A DNA stretch of 64,000 nt, taken from assembly GCF_039555335.1 (NCBI RefSeq), contig NC_092635.1, positions 53,945,755 to 54,009,754 on the forward strand, in the 5' to 3' direction. Positions 45,888-56,635 of the stretch are shown here, in pieces (within the stretch, counting starts at the first letter, position 1; every line of letters starts with the position of its first letter). Below the pieces are notes generated by a model. It ran no database searches. It saw nothing but the letters and a program-made list of their open reading frames with translations, and was not told the DNA's origin. Both the position numbers and the translations under genes were made by a program. This stretch comes from Amphiura filiformis (lineage: Eukaryota > Echinodermata > Ophiuroidea > Amphilepidida > Amphiuridae).

Positions 45888-47636
45888 GTCTAAAAGAGAT
45901 ATACAGTTATTTAAATTCACAACCTAAAACATAAGACCAACTTATCAATATTTTGAAAGAGTATGTAAGTTGTTATAAAAAAAACCCTGACCCTGCTATT
46001 GCCGGTTCATAGATAATCTACAGAGAAGACTATTGTTGTCCTTTTTGTCCTCTTTGTTGTCCAGTATGCTCTGAGTATCACAACAAACCCGTTTTTATTC
46101 TGTAGCTACTTTTGTACGAGGACATGATATTTGAAGAAGTTCAATTAAGTTTGTGGAAATTATGGCTTTCATCTTGACAAAACCAATTAATTGACTTTGT
46201 CCTGACAGTTTTGGCTATCACTGGATCAACTGCCCAAATCCGGATTTGACTTGTTTTTAAATTCACATTGCGTATGAATTATTTACAATAAAGGGACCAG
46301 TGCTTTAGCTTCAGAGGGCAGCAGTGAAACAGGATTGAATCCCTAAATAATTCATTTTAATCACATGGGGGGCTAAGGCACCCACCCGCTCTCGTAATTC
46401 TATTTGAAACATACACTTCCTGTGTGAAAGAATAAGTTCAAACAACAAACTATTAGAGAACAAACATTTTTATACCACTGGAACCCTCTGGCTACAAAAT
46501 GTTTATATACCAACAATTTCTTGCAGATTAATTCGTTTAGCAAACACAATCTTCAAATTTGAATTTTGTTCTAGTATACCAGAACGAAATTACAACACTG
46601 GCCTATGGAGCAGTGTAATAGGCCTACACATAATCATGCATAACCCACAAATGCAAAATCAGAATCAACTGAAATTTTAGGAATAAGCTTTTTTTTTGAA
46701 TATATATTGAAAAGTGTCATAAAAAGAGGATGTTAGGATCACAAAATCCTCCTTTAAGCTTTTATGTAGGTATTATCATCACAATTGTGGGAATAGCATG
46801 AAGAACAAGCTAGGTGGAAAGGTTGTCAAATTCAGAAACCTTTTTTCGATTTGCTTGTTGCAGAACATTACCAGATACCGTATTGTCTGTAATAAATGCC
46901 TTGGGGGCATTGCATTTTTCCAAAAGGGTTCCAAAATCTGGTTCAATTTCCCAATGGTGCTCCCGTAGAAAGGAGAGATTTACCATTATACTAATACTAC
47001 TACCATGGTGGCACCCATGGAAATCGAGTGAAAAATTACATTCTCATGGTAAATAGTAAATACAACAAAATTACAACTGCAAGTGCATCATAAAGCAAGA
47101 ATCTGGTGAAATTCTACCATAATAAGATTATGAAATGGATGGAAGTTTGAGTCATAATAGGTTTTGTCCATGCAATTTAGCGATCGTCACTGATGTGACT
47201 GACATGACTGATGCAAGTTTTAAGCTTACTCACACGATATGGCATGGAAATGTTTATATTTTTGTCAATTTTTCACAGAAAAATTGGAGGGAGCGTTTAT
47301 TAGAGGGGGAGTGTTTACATTCCATGCCAACTCAACAAGGGGTATATACCATACCTCATGGATTTTCGTCTTAGTTTGAGTATTAATAGATATCAATACC
47401 CAATACGGTAGCATTATTGTGTTCACAGATAGCTAGCTATGTAGTTTGATCAGCTCGTAATCAGTGGGAAATGTTAGGCTTTTAAAACTATGCCCCAAAG
47501 TAGACCCACATTAAAAGTGATATAGTTGACCTGTCTGTTTTATATTTTATGTGTTACAGATTTGATGAATGTAAAGAGTGTGCAAATGTTCTATATTTTT
47601 TGGATAAATTTGTGAAGTGTTTGTATTAAATTGTTA
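45888..47636 (+). other. 3' flank of GPCR copy 3
   Basis: Starts with the shared ggtctaaaag tail, then diverges. It contains a partial TTAA-type MITE (46450-46762) and, at 47440-47570, the empty-site counterpart of the Tc1 insertion. Open frames at 46814 and 47135 have no recognisable domain. Confidence 0.55.
46450..46762. mobile_element. TTAA-bounded MITE, family copy 2 (left end degraded)
   Basis: Matches 5698-6044 from ttttatac...ctggaaccct to the right end ggatcacaaaatcctcct|TTAA. The left terminal repeat is not clear. Confidence 0.6.
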
Positions 47637-49351
47637 AGGTAGCATAATTATGATCACTGGTAGGTAGCATAATTGTAATCACAGATAGGTAGCATAATTG
47701 TGATCACAGAAAGGTAGCATAATTGTGATCACAGAAAGGTAGCATAATTGTGATCACAGAAAGGTAACATAATTGTAATCACAGATAGGTAGCATAATTG
47801 TGATCACAGAAAGGTAACATAATTGTAATCACAGAAAGGTAGCATAATTGTGATCACAGAAAGGTAACATAATTGTAATCACAGATAGGTAGCATAATTG
47901 TGATCACAGAAAGGTAGCATAATTGTGATCACAGAAAGGTAGCATAATTGTAATCACAGAAAGGTAGCATAATTGTAATCACAGATAGGTAGCATAATTG
48001 TGATCACAGATAGGTAGCATAATTGTGATCACAGAAAGGTAGCATAATTGTGATCACAGATAGGTAGCATAATTGTGATCACAGAAAGGTAGCATAATTG
48101 TGATCACAGAAAGGTAGCATAATTGTGATCACAGAAAGGTAACATAATTGTAATCACAGAAAGGTAACATAATTGTGATCACAGAAAGGTAGCATAATTG
48201 TGATCACAGAAAGGTAACATAATTGTAATCACAGATAGGTAGCATAATTGTGATCACAGAAAGGTAGCATAATTGTGATCACAGAAAGGTAGCATAATTG
48301 TAATCACAGATAGGTAGCATAATTGTGATCACAGATAGGTAGCATAATTGTGATCACAGAAAGGTAGCATAATTGTGATCACAGATATGTAGCATAATTG
48401 TAATCACAGATAGGTAGCATAATTGTGATCACAGAGAGGTAGCATAATTGTGATCACAGAAAGGTAATATAATTGTAATCACAGATAGGTAGCATAATTG
48501 TGATCACAGAAAGGTAGCATAATTGTAATCACAGAAAGGTAGCATAATTGTAATCACAGATAGGTAGCATAATTGTAATCACAGATAGGTAGCATAATTG
48601 TGATCACAGAAAGGTAACATAATTGTGATCACAGAAAGGTAGCATAATTATGATCACAGAAAGGAAGCATAATTGTGATCACAGAAAGGAAGCATAATTG
48701 TAATCACAGAAAGGTAGCATAATTGTGATCATAGAAAGGTAGCATAATTGTGATCACAGAAAGGAAGCATAATTGTAATCACAGATAGGTAGCATAATTG
48801 TGATCACAGAAAGGAAGCATAATTGTAATCACAGAAAGGTAGCATAATTGTAATCACAGAAAGGTAGCATAATTATGATCACAGAAAGGAAGCATAATTG
48901 TGATCACAGAAAGGTAGCAAAATTGTAATCACAGAAAGGTAGCATAATTGTGATCATAGAAAGGTAGCATAATTGTAATCACAGAAAGGTAGCATAATTG
49001 TAATCACAGATAGGTAGCATAATTGTAATCACAGATAGGTAGCATAATTGTAATCACAGAAAGGTAGCATAATTGTAATCACAGAAAGGCAGCATAATTG
49101 TAATCACAGACAGGTAGCAAAATTGTTATCACAGAAAGGTAGCATAATTGTAATCACAGAAAGGTAGCATAATTGTAATCACAGAAAGGTAGCATAATTA
49201 TGATCACAGAAAGGTAGCATAATTGTAATCACAGAAAGGTAGCATAATTGTGATCATAGAAAGGTAACATAATTGTAATCACAGAAAGGAAAGGTAGCAT
49301 AATTGTGATCACAGAAAGGTAGCAAAATTGTAATCATAGAAAGGTAGCATA
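47637..49351. repeat. 25-bp minisatellite, about 68 units, with palindromic TGTGATCACA
   Basis: Unit aaggtagcataattgtgatc + acaga, exact period 25 (for example 47701, 47726, 47751, 47776). Many units contain the perfect 10-bp palindrome tgtgatcaca; others have tgtaatcaca. A few coordinated variants recur (aacat for agcat, gatagg for gaaagg, ggaagcat). One unit near 49287 has an extra aaagg. There is no spacer variation, so it is not CRISPR-like. Confidence 0.97.
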
Positions 49352-49459
49352 ATTGTTGAATAATACCAGTTGAACTCAAGGCAACTTGATTGTTAGTTGC
49401 TCTGCAAAGTTAAGCTGTGACTGAATTAGAGATTAATGTCAGTGCATCAGTTGTTTTGA

Positions 49460-49760
49460 GATTATTGGGCTATTCCAGTTGAAATCCACACTCCCCCTGT
49501 GGAAGATTTTGGAAATATCTTCCACAGGGGGAGTATGTTTTTCAAATTTAATTGGTCAGAGTTAATCATTTTGAAACCCATACTCCCCCTCTATTATGGC
49601 TTTACCTATATCTTCCACAACTGGAGCAAGTATTTCAAATGGAAGTTACCCAAATGTGTATGCTATTCAAAATTGATACGCCCTCTGTGGCAGGCTTTAG
49701 CTAAATCTTCCACAGCGGTAATGGATTTTAAATGGAATAGCCCATTGCGAAAAATATACA
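49460..49760. repeat. Fold-back copy of the 'attccagttgaaatcc' family
   Basis: cactccccctgtggaagat followed by atcttccacagggggagt forms a hairpin at about 49488-49537, and further inverted copies run to ggaatagcccat at 49742. Confidence 0.65.
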
Positions 49761-49894
49761 CATTTTGCTTTTGAAAACAAGGAATATTGCCCCCACAAGA
49801 TATATTCTGCAGTCTAAGCAAAATATTTAGATTCTTCAAAATTCCTAAAAAATAACTGCTGCAAAGTCATTTGAATTGGTTAAAAACTACTCAC

Positions 49895-50035
49895 AGCTTC
49901 CAGTATGAGCCACTGTTAGTTGTCTGTTGTTAGTGCAAGCTTCAACTTCCAGTTGACATTGGTTGGTATAGGTCTGTCCATCTGTACCACAAACTGGACT
50001 GTAGTTAGTTGGACATACATCTGGACATGGTGGTT
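49895..50035 (-). CDS. Kazal exon K5 (type A) with split last cysteine
   Basis: 141-nt phase 1-1 exon, donor t|gtgagt, acceptor tttatag. EPPCPDVCPTNYSPVCG, NQCQLEVEAC, AHTGS then the sixth Cys. P1-equivalent Thr. The exon ends ...AGC T, so the sixth cysteine exists only if the next exon starts with GT (or GC); W2 starts with GT. Skipping W2 and joining to K6 (starts TT) would give Phe and lose the disulfide. It is an extra A domain outside the ABCD modules. Confidence 0.9.
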
Positions 50036-50109
50036 CTATAAATAAATGGTGATGACACAATGGAATTGGTTAATTGTATGCATTTCTAACCTGGCACTAG
50101 AAAGCGGTA

Positions 50110-50300
50110 TTTATTGGCTATTCTAGTTGAAATCCATACACCCTATGGAAGACATGACCTTAATCTAACACACAGGGGGTGTAGATTTCAAATGGAGTCA
50201 CTCTTTCAGGTAAACCGCAATTCACACTCCCTGTGTGGGAGATTAAGGTCATGTCTTCCATAGGGGGTGTATGGTTTTCAATTGGAATAACCCATTGACA
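50110..50300. repeat. Fold-back copy of the 'attccagttgaaatcc' family
   Basis: ctattctagttgaaatccat at 50120 pairs with atggttttcaattggaataa near 50271; gaagacatgaccttaatc and its complement lie inside. The rest of 50301-51510 has no feature I recognise. Confidence 0.65.
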
Positions 50301-51510
50301 GTGACAGGTGGCAATGGCTGACCTGGGACCCGGATGGTAATGGTTTCGCAAAGCAAGTTACAGGGATAGAAAAGAGAGGTAAGTGTATAGAATTGCTATT
50401 CTGATCTTTTTAAAAGTTCATATGTTGCTGCCACAGACCACTACTTCGCAAATAGGTTAAGTCCTCACATTCCTTGTTAATGAGGGCTGATCATTCCATG
50501 AAGTGCGACAGACGAAACTTTGATGCAGATACACGAAGGCACGTAACACTGGTGATTGAGCGATCGGTCCTCATGAATATGCAAGAATTCACAGCACACA
50601 AAGCACAGGGACTTTAGCTGTTTGCAAATAGTCTGTGGTTGCTGCATACTTTGTGAAAAACGTTTCAGTTCCAGGTTTGAATTTGTCATTTGCCAAATTC
50701 AACCAAGATATACATCCATTGGGCAAGTTTAAACAGAGCCAACACTCACATCGCATTGCCCTCTCCCACATACACACCCACCCCTACACGTTTTCACCAA
50801 CAACCGTGAACCCGTATTGTGTGTGTGGCTGTTAACAGTGAAACCGGGGACCCACACACACAGATATATCATAATCCAAACGTGGAGTTCTGTGAAATAT
50901 CACCACTAACCTTGGACCTGGTATTACACCTACGATAGAGAACCCAACCCAAATGCATAGTTATGCTGTATAGCACCCTCTGCCACTGTCTTATGACTGT
51001 GGACATCCATGTTTTGCAGTGTGTGGTTTTTCACTACATAAGTGTGGGCTCAAAGTCCACGTTTGTAGGTGAAAACAAATGCACCCACACACCCTACCTG
51101 AAACCACCCCCCCAAACGGGGACACTGTTTATGACTATGCAAACAGGGATGTTACTTCTGGACTTTCACGGGTTTACCCAGAACGTTACACAAATTATAC
51201 ACAATTTTCATGACCTTTAACCTAGCAATTGGGGACATGTTTTTTGATCACCAACAGGAGATGCACTCTCAATTTTTTATTTATGTTACATTTACATACA
51301 TGTAAAATGGTGGATAGTCCCCCATTCCCAAGAGGTCCCCAGTTAGAATATAGGATATCACACTTACGTCCCCATATGAGGTGATTACAAACGCTTGCAC
51401 ATTACCCACAAAAACACTCATACTTAACGCTCTGCATGCTACCATAGGCTTCAGCATAACAAGTCCAACTGTTGAGGTATTTTCTCAAAATATCAAAATT
51501 CCAAATATAG

Positions 51511-51760
51511 TAAGGGACCATTCACAAACACTTGTAAGAGGGGCCTGATGCAAAAAGGGGGGCCCTGAAAAAAAATGACCACAAATTTTCCTGGAAAAAT
51601 TGAGTTTATATGCTTTTCTATGGGGTTGACCCATAATTTTCATGTCAAACAGGGGGGGGCCCTGAAATTTTTGAGGTCTGTAAAGGGGGCCCGAAAAATT
51701 TGTGCGATGAATTTTTTTGGCATCAGACCCCCCTTACAAGTGTTTGTGAACGGTCCCTAA
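51511..51760. mobile_element. 250-bp MITE with about 40-bp inverted termini
   Basis: agggaccattcacaaacact at the left matches the inverted agtgtttgtgaacggtccct at the right, continuing into ggcctgatgc/gcatcagacc. Bounded by TA(A). Non-coding; the ORF across it is spurious. Confidence 0.75.
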
Positions 51761-51867
51761 TGACAATGTACAATTATGAAATTTTTGAATTTTTAAGAAA
51801 AATTTGAAATTTGTCGTCTGCTGTCGACACCCGCATGGAGAGAGTTAAGAAAGGGTTCATACTTTAC

Positions 51868-52023
51868 CTGTAGGAGGCTGTACACATGCACCACCATATG
51901 CTGCCCTCAAGTTTTCATTGTTGTCGCATGCTTCTTTTTCTAATTCACACCTGTTAGAGTAGGTGTTACCATCTGTACCACACACTGGTGCATAGACTGA
52001 TGGGCACACACTCGGACACACTT
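51868..52023 (-). CDS. Kazal exon K4 (type D)
   Basis: 156-nt phase 1-1 exon, donor g|gtaaag; acceptor best placed at tttgtccag, although the upstream tract is weakly pyrimidine-rich. CPSVCPSVYAPVCG, NRCELEKEAC, NENLRAAYGGAC, QPPTG. P1-equivalent Ser. An extra CPEVC-like string overlaps the acceptor, so a slightly different start is possible. The NENLRAAY match marks it as D; it closes module 1. Confidence 0.87.
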
Positions 52024-52085
52024 CTGGACAAATATAAATCATATTTATATGTATGAGGTTAATATTGTTTATATCAATGTCCTTA

Positions 52086-52432
52086 AAAGGCATTTTCATG
52101 ATCCACAGCACCATCCCTCCACTTTTCTCAAAAAAAGTCAAGATTTTTATGCCACTGGAAACCTCTGGCTACATAATGTTTATGTACACAATTTCTTGCA
52201 GATTAATTAGTACAGCAAAAATATCGTCAAATTTGAATTATATTTTGATTTACCAAAATGGAATTACAATAGTGACCTATGGAGCAGTGTAATACATAAC
52301 ACATAATCATCAATAACTCGCAAACGCAACATCAGAATCAACTGAAATTTTTGGAATAAGCTTTTTTCGTGTATATCTGCTGAAAAATGTCCTAAAAAGA
52401 GGATGCTAGGATTACAAAATACTCCTTTAATC
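52086..52432. mobile_element. TTAA-bounded MITE, family copy 3
   Basis: TTAA|aaggcattttcatgatcc to ggattacaaaatactcct|TTAA; interior parallels 5698-6044 throughout. It sits just upstream of exon K4. Confidence 0.75.
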
Positions 52433-52446
52433 AGTTCATGTCAGTG

Positions 52447-52710
52447 TTGTAGGCAGTGAAAACCAAATCAGAACAAACGTTAGTAAAATACGAGCTGTGT
52501 ACAAATATTGTATAATGTCACGGGTGTGCATTACACGTAGTACGTGCAGTGCTTTCGGACACATTCATTTTTCTTGCGGGTTGATGCATTTATATTTGCT
52601 TGCATTTTCCAACATTTTTAGTGACAATTTTTTTATGAAAGTAGCAAAAATCACAGGATTTTTTTTCTCGTGCATAAGATAGGTAAATAAATGCGTATCA
52701 CTTGTACACA
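52447..52710. repeat. Relative of the 2192-2455 repeat
   Basis: Shares gtgctttcg, cgggttgatgcatttatatt, tttttagtgacaa and ttttttctcgtg with 2192-2455 but lacks the terminal palindrome. Confidence 0.55.
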
Positions 52711-52869
52711 CTCACACACTAGTGGTAAGTACCAACTGTGCCATGTTTAATATATTAAGTCTGTTATAATTAGTCAAGAATATGGAAACAAATTAGCTCA
52801 ATATGCTTGACGTGACATCAATTACTTTAACGAAGCCAATGCAACGCCTGTCATTATAATCTATTGTTA

Positions 52870-53257
52870 GGCCCTTGGCACTTGATTATTAGTTTCCTGT
52901 TTACCGCCCGCATCCAAAATTGAAAATCTCAAAATAATTAATTATTTTATTTTTATTTCTAATTTTCTGCTTTAAAATAACTTTCAACTACTTCTACTTG
53001 CCATTTTCTGACTTTAATAATATCAACAATAATGATGAATAAACAAGGAGTACAACTCCACCTTCACTTATTTATAAAATCAAATATTGTTGTGAAATAA
53101 TTAAATGCCCGCTCTAGTCAAAACGAATCAATAGTTGCTTGTAATAGTTCAAACTAAATAAAGAAAATAAAAGATAATTAATAATTAATAATTAAAAGTC
53201 ACCTCGTCCCTTTTTCAAAATCTTTAACAGGAAACTAATAATCAAGTGCGAAGGGCC
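52870..53257. mobile_element. 388-bp MITE with TTA duplication and adjacent empty site
   Basis: ggcccttggcacttgattat and the inverted ataatcaagtgcgaagggcc form 32-bp termini. TTA flanks both sides (52867-52869 and 53258-53260). A tandem copy of the target, ctattgttaaagatctcatt at 53301-53320, is uninterrupted. A 3-bp TTA duplication with GGCC termini suits PIF/Harbinger. Confidence 0.85.
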
Positions 53258-53663
53258 TTAAAGATCTCAGTAAGGGCAATGCAATGCCTGTCATTATAAT
53301 CTATTGTTAAAGATCTCATTAAAGTATAATTAGTAAAATCCTAATTAAGTGCAGCCCATGGTTATGACACACCTAGACTTGTCTCTGTAACGTTTGCCAT
53401 ATTAATTACACGGTTTGTCTCAGAGCTCCTTTTCCTTTTTTTGTGTTTTTTTGTATTTCAAACCAAATAACATTATCATCTAACACAACATGTTTATTCT
53501 GTCGGTCCGTGCCACGTCACTTCCGGTTGATGATGCGACTCACGGTCGGAAAACAAGTCCCTGATTCGATTATTGTTGATGATTTCTGTCATTGGTGTTA
53601 TGTAAATTTCGATCGCAAATAGTCAGTGGAATCAAACAACCGTTTCTAAGTCTTCAGAGTGGA

Positions 53664-54384
53664 GTGGAGGGAGGGGAGGGGAGGGGAGGGGAGGGGAAAG
53701 GAGAGGAAAGGAGAAAAGAGGGGAGGAGAGGAGAAAAGAGGAGAGGAGAGGAGAGGAAGGGAGGGAGATGAGAGGAGAGGAGAGGAGAGGAGAGGGGAGG
53801 GGAGGAGAGGGAAGGTGAGGGGAAAAGAGGAGAGGAGAAAAGAGGAGAGAGAGGAGAGGAGAGGAGAGGAGAGAGGAGAGGAGAGGAGAGGAGAGAGAGG
53901 AGAGGAGAGGAGAGGAGAGGAGAGGAGAGAAGAGAAGAGAAGAGAAGAGAAGAGAAGAGAAGAGAAGAGAAGAGAAGAGAAGAGAAGAGAAGAGAAGAGA
54001 AGAGAAGAGAAAAGAGAAAAGAGAGAAAGAAGAAAAGAAGAGAAGAGAAGAGAAGAGAAGAGAAGAGAAGAGGAGAGGAGAGAGAGGAGAGGAGAGGAGA
54101 GGAGAGGAGAGGAGAGAGAAGAGAAGAGAAGAGAAGAGAAGAGAGAAGAGAAGAGAAGAGAAGAGAAGAGAAGAGAAGAGAAGAGAAGAGAAGAGAAGAG
54201 AAGAGAAGAGAAGAGAAGAGAAGAGAAGAGAAGAGAAGAGAAGAGAAGAGGAGAGGAGAGGAGAGGAGAGGAGAGGAGAGGAGAGGAGAGGAGAGGAGAG
54301 GAGAGAGAGAGAAGAGAAGAGAAGAGAAGAGAAGAGAAGAGAAGAGAAGAGAAGAGAAGAGAATAGAAGAGCAGAGAAGAGAAT
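53664..54384. repeat. Polypurine tract of (gagag/gagaa)n pentamers, about 720 bp
   Basis: Almost exclusively A and G on the plus strand in blocks of ggaga and agaag pentamers. It opens long frames on both strands (REEKR-rich on plus; LLFSS-rich, up to 322 aa, on minus) that are low-complexity artefacts. It lies in the K3-K4 intron. Confidence 0.97.
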
Positions 54385-54800
54385 ATTCTGTCTAATGTAC
54401 ATGTATTCCCAAATTCAAAAAAAGTGTGCACCAAATTGCACAAATCCTGTTTGAAAAATAAAATTTCCAGCTTCTGAGGGGGCATATCCCACCTCAGACA
54501 CCCCCTGTGCACGCTTACGCGTGCATGTTGGCGCTTACAAGCCAGATTTGCCCCCCCTTTCCAAAACCTTTCGCCGGCCCTAAAGGTAAGGCTGAATATC
54601 TTTCTTTCTACCAAGTTATGTTACCATGGATCTTGGGGATGCATGTATATGTACCCGTGGATGGATGGAGCGAGGGATAAGCAATTACCAGGCTCCTTCC
54701 TGATATAATTTATTTATTCTTTATTATTTTATTTACTCTATTTTATTTTTCATTATATCACTATTTATTTATTACTTAATATAATTTATTTTCTACTCAC

Positions 54801-54953
54801 CATCTAGACAATTTCCTGCATAAGCAACCCTTAGCTGTGAGTCCCCTTTATTGCATGCTTCCCTTTGTAACTGACACTCATTTGGATACACCACACCATT
54901 GCTACCACAAACAGGGTCATATAACGAGGTACAAACATCTGGACAGTCATAAG
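54801..54953 (-). CDS. Kazal exon K3 (type C)
   Basis: 153-nt phase 1-1 exon, donor g|gtgagt, acceptor gttttcag. DCPDVCTSLYDPVCG, NECQLQREAC, QLRVAYAGNCLDG. P1-equivalent Ser. The LRVAY..C.G end and the extra residue before it match C-type domains. Third member of module 1, more diverged than modules 2-5. Confidence 0.92.
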
Positions 54954-55308
54954 CTGAAAACAGAAAATCATACCAAAGGCTACAATCCTGGGAAAAAAGA
55001 TTGCCACACGAAAGTTGGCCAACAATACAGGATAAACTCAACTTGAAAAAAAGTTGGGTTGTTTGTAAGTTTGAAAGTTTATTTTTACAAACAATAACAA
55101 AAAAAAATACACTGCCATTCTCTTCTTAATTCAGTGGCATATCCAGGGGGGTACTTTGGGCGCTGAAGTCCCCTGCACTTTGTTAAAAATCATGTAAATC
55201 AGCCGTTTTTTTGGCGATTTTAGCCAATAAGCCCCCGCATAACTCTGAAAGCCCCTCTGAGCCCCCGCAGGAACAGATCCTGGTCACGATGGTGCAATTG
55301 ATACTTAC

Positions 55309-55455
55309 TTGGAACGCATTCTCCAGCATAGAGCGCCCTCAAGTCTGTCTGTCCACTGCATGCTATTCTGCCTAGTTCACATCGGTTAGGGTAAGTTGTA
55401 CCATCATTACCACAGACAGGCTCATATTTCCTTGAGCAGGCATCAGGACAAAGAT
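55309..55455 (-). CDS. Kazal exon K2 (type B)
   Basis: 147-nt phase 1-1 exon, donor a|gtaagt, acceptor tacacag. LCPDACSRKYEPVCG, NRCELGRIAC, LRALYAGECVP. P1-equivalent Arg, the only basic one among the 24, so this is the best candidate trypsin-type inhibitor. Module 1. Confidence 0.93.
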
Positions 55456-56171
55456 CTGTGTACAAGAAAAGGACAAGTGACTTTAAATGAAATTAATATT
55501 TTTTGAAAGTAGTATAAGAAATGTTGTAATTATTGTAGTAACATTTTCAAAACGTCTAACTGGGGTAACACTGAAGCTATTTTTCTATTATGTTATTTTC
55601 AATATTTCAATTACTTCCTGAAATTACTGATTTTTATAATTATTTCCAAATACTTTTGACAATTTTAAGTGCAAATTGCAAGAACATTTTATGATTTCTT
55701 ACCAATTTTACACATAAAATGAAGAGGATTTACAGATTTTCTTAAAACAACTGGGATGTCATTCCAGGATTTGCATAGACAACTGAAAAAGGTTTAGCTA
55801 ACAAAGTTTGTTCTGCACTTATGGGATAAATGAAAGACTGACAAAAACAGCATACAGACTGAAGGAGTGCTAATTTGCGTGCAAACTATGTAGATTAGAT
55901 TATTATCATAAAAATGAATCTGCAAATTAGACCCCCCAAAAAAAAACAAATAGCAGCCAGAGTTTCTGACCATGACCTACCTATGATAAAAAATCCACAG
56001 TCAAACCCTCAATCATGTAAGAGCTACATTATCTGGATAGATAAAGGTAATTATGATGGTACAGACGGGCTTTGCAAAAACAATACACCTGACGGTGGAG
56101 GCATAAAAATTGACATGGCTTTAGAAACAAGGGCACAATTGATTAACTTTGCTTTATTTTGATATACTCAC
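55456..56171. other. Intron K1-K2, nothing recognised
   Basis: AT-rich intron. An 82-codon plus-strand frame at 55914-56162 abuts K1 and has no domain signal. Confidence 0.6.
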
Positions 56172-56327
56172 GTGTAAGACATTCTCCAACATGGAATAAT
56201 TCAGCTTTTGGATCGTGCTTACATTTATATATTTCTAGCTCACACAAATTACTGAAAGTATTATAATTCACCCCAATCTTTCCACACACTGGACTGTAGT
56301 CTGCAGTGCATATCTGTGTGCAGGATT
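56172..56327 (-). CDS. Kazal exon K1 (type A, divergent)
   Basis: 156-nt phase 1-1 exon, donor c|gtgagt, acceptor tactgcag. SCTQICTADYSPVCG, then an altered Cys3-Cys4 stretch (GKIGVNYNTFSNLC, 13 residues between the cysteines instead of 10), KC and VGEC. All six cysteines are present. P1-equivalent Ala. DYSPVCG places it as type A at the head of module 1. The usual G(T/N/S)DG(K/Q)TY motif is lost. Confidence 0.87.
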
Positions 56328-56635
56328 CTGCAGTAAAAGAAATATCATAAATAACATGGTAAATTAGACTATGACAATTCACTTTTGTATGGACTGAATA
56401 CAGCATACTACACATTATTTCAAACACATTAAAAATCACATTTGCTGTTTGACACCTTGACAATTTTGACACCATATCACATCAAATCAATACAGATATT
56501 TATTTTTTGATTTAACCTACGCTCACACCCTTTTTATGATATGTAAGGAGTAAAGAAAATTTGGCTGAAGATTAATTCAAACAGTGGACAATTTTTATGT
56601 TGCAATAAGCTTTATATTTATTATCATGGTATTCT

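Noticed and set aside
47637-49351. CRISPR-like array
   Set aside because: Contiguous 25-bp tandem units without unique spacers, no cas genes, eukaryotic context.
53632-54614. ORFs of 235, 256 and 322 aa across the polypurine tract
   Set aside because: Pure pentamer repeat opens several frames on both strands with low-complexity REEKR or LLFSS products. No codon structure, start context or domain.
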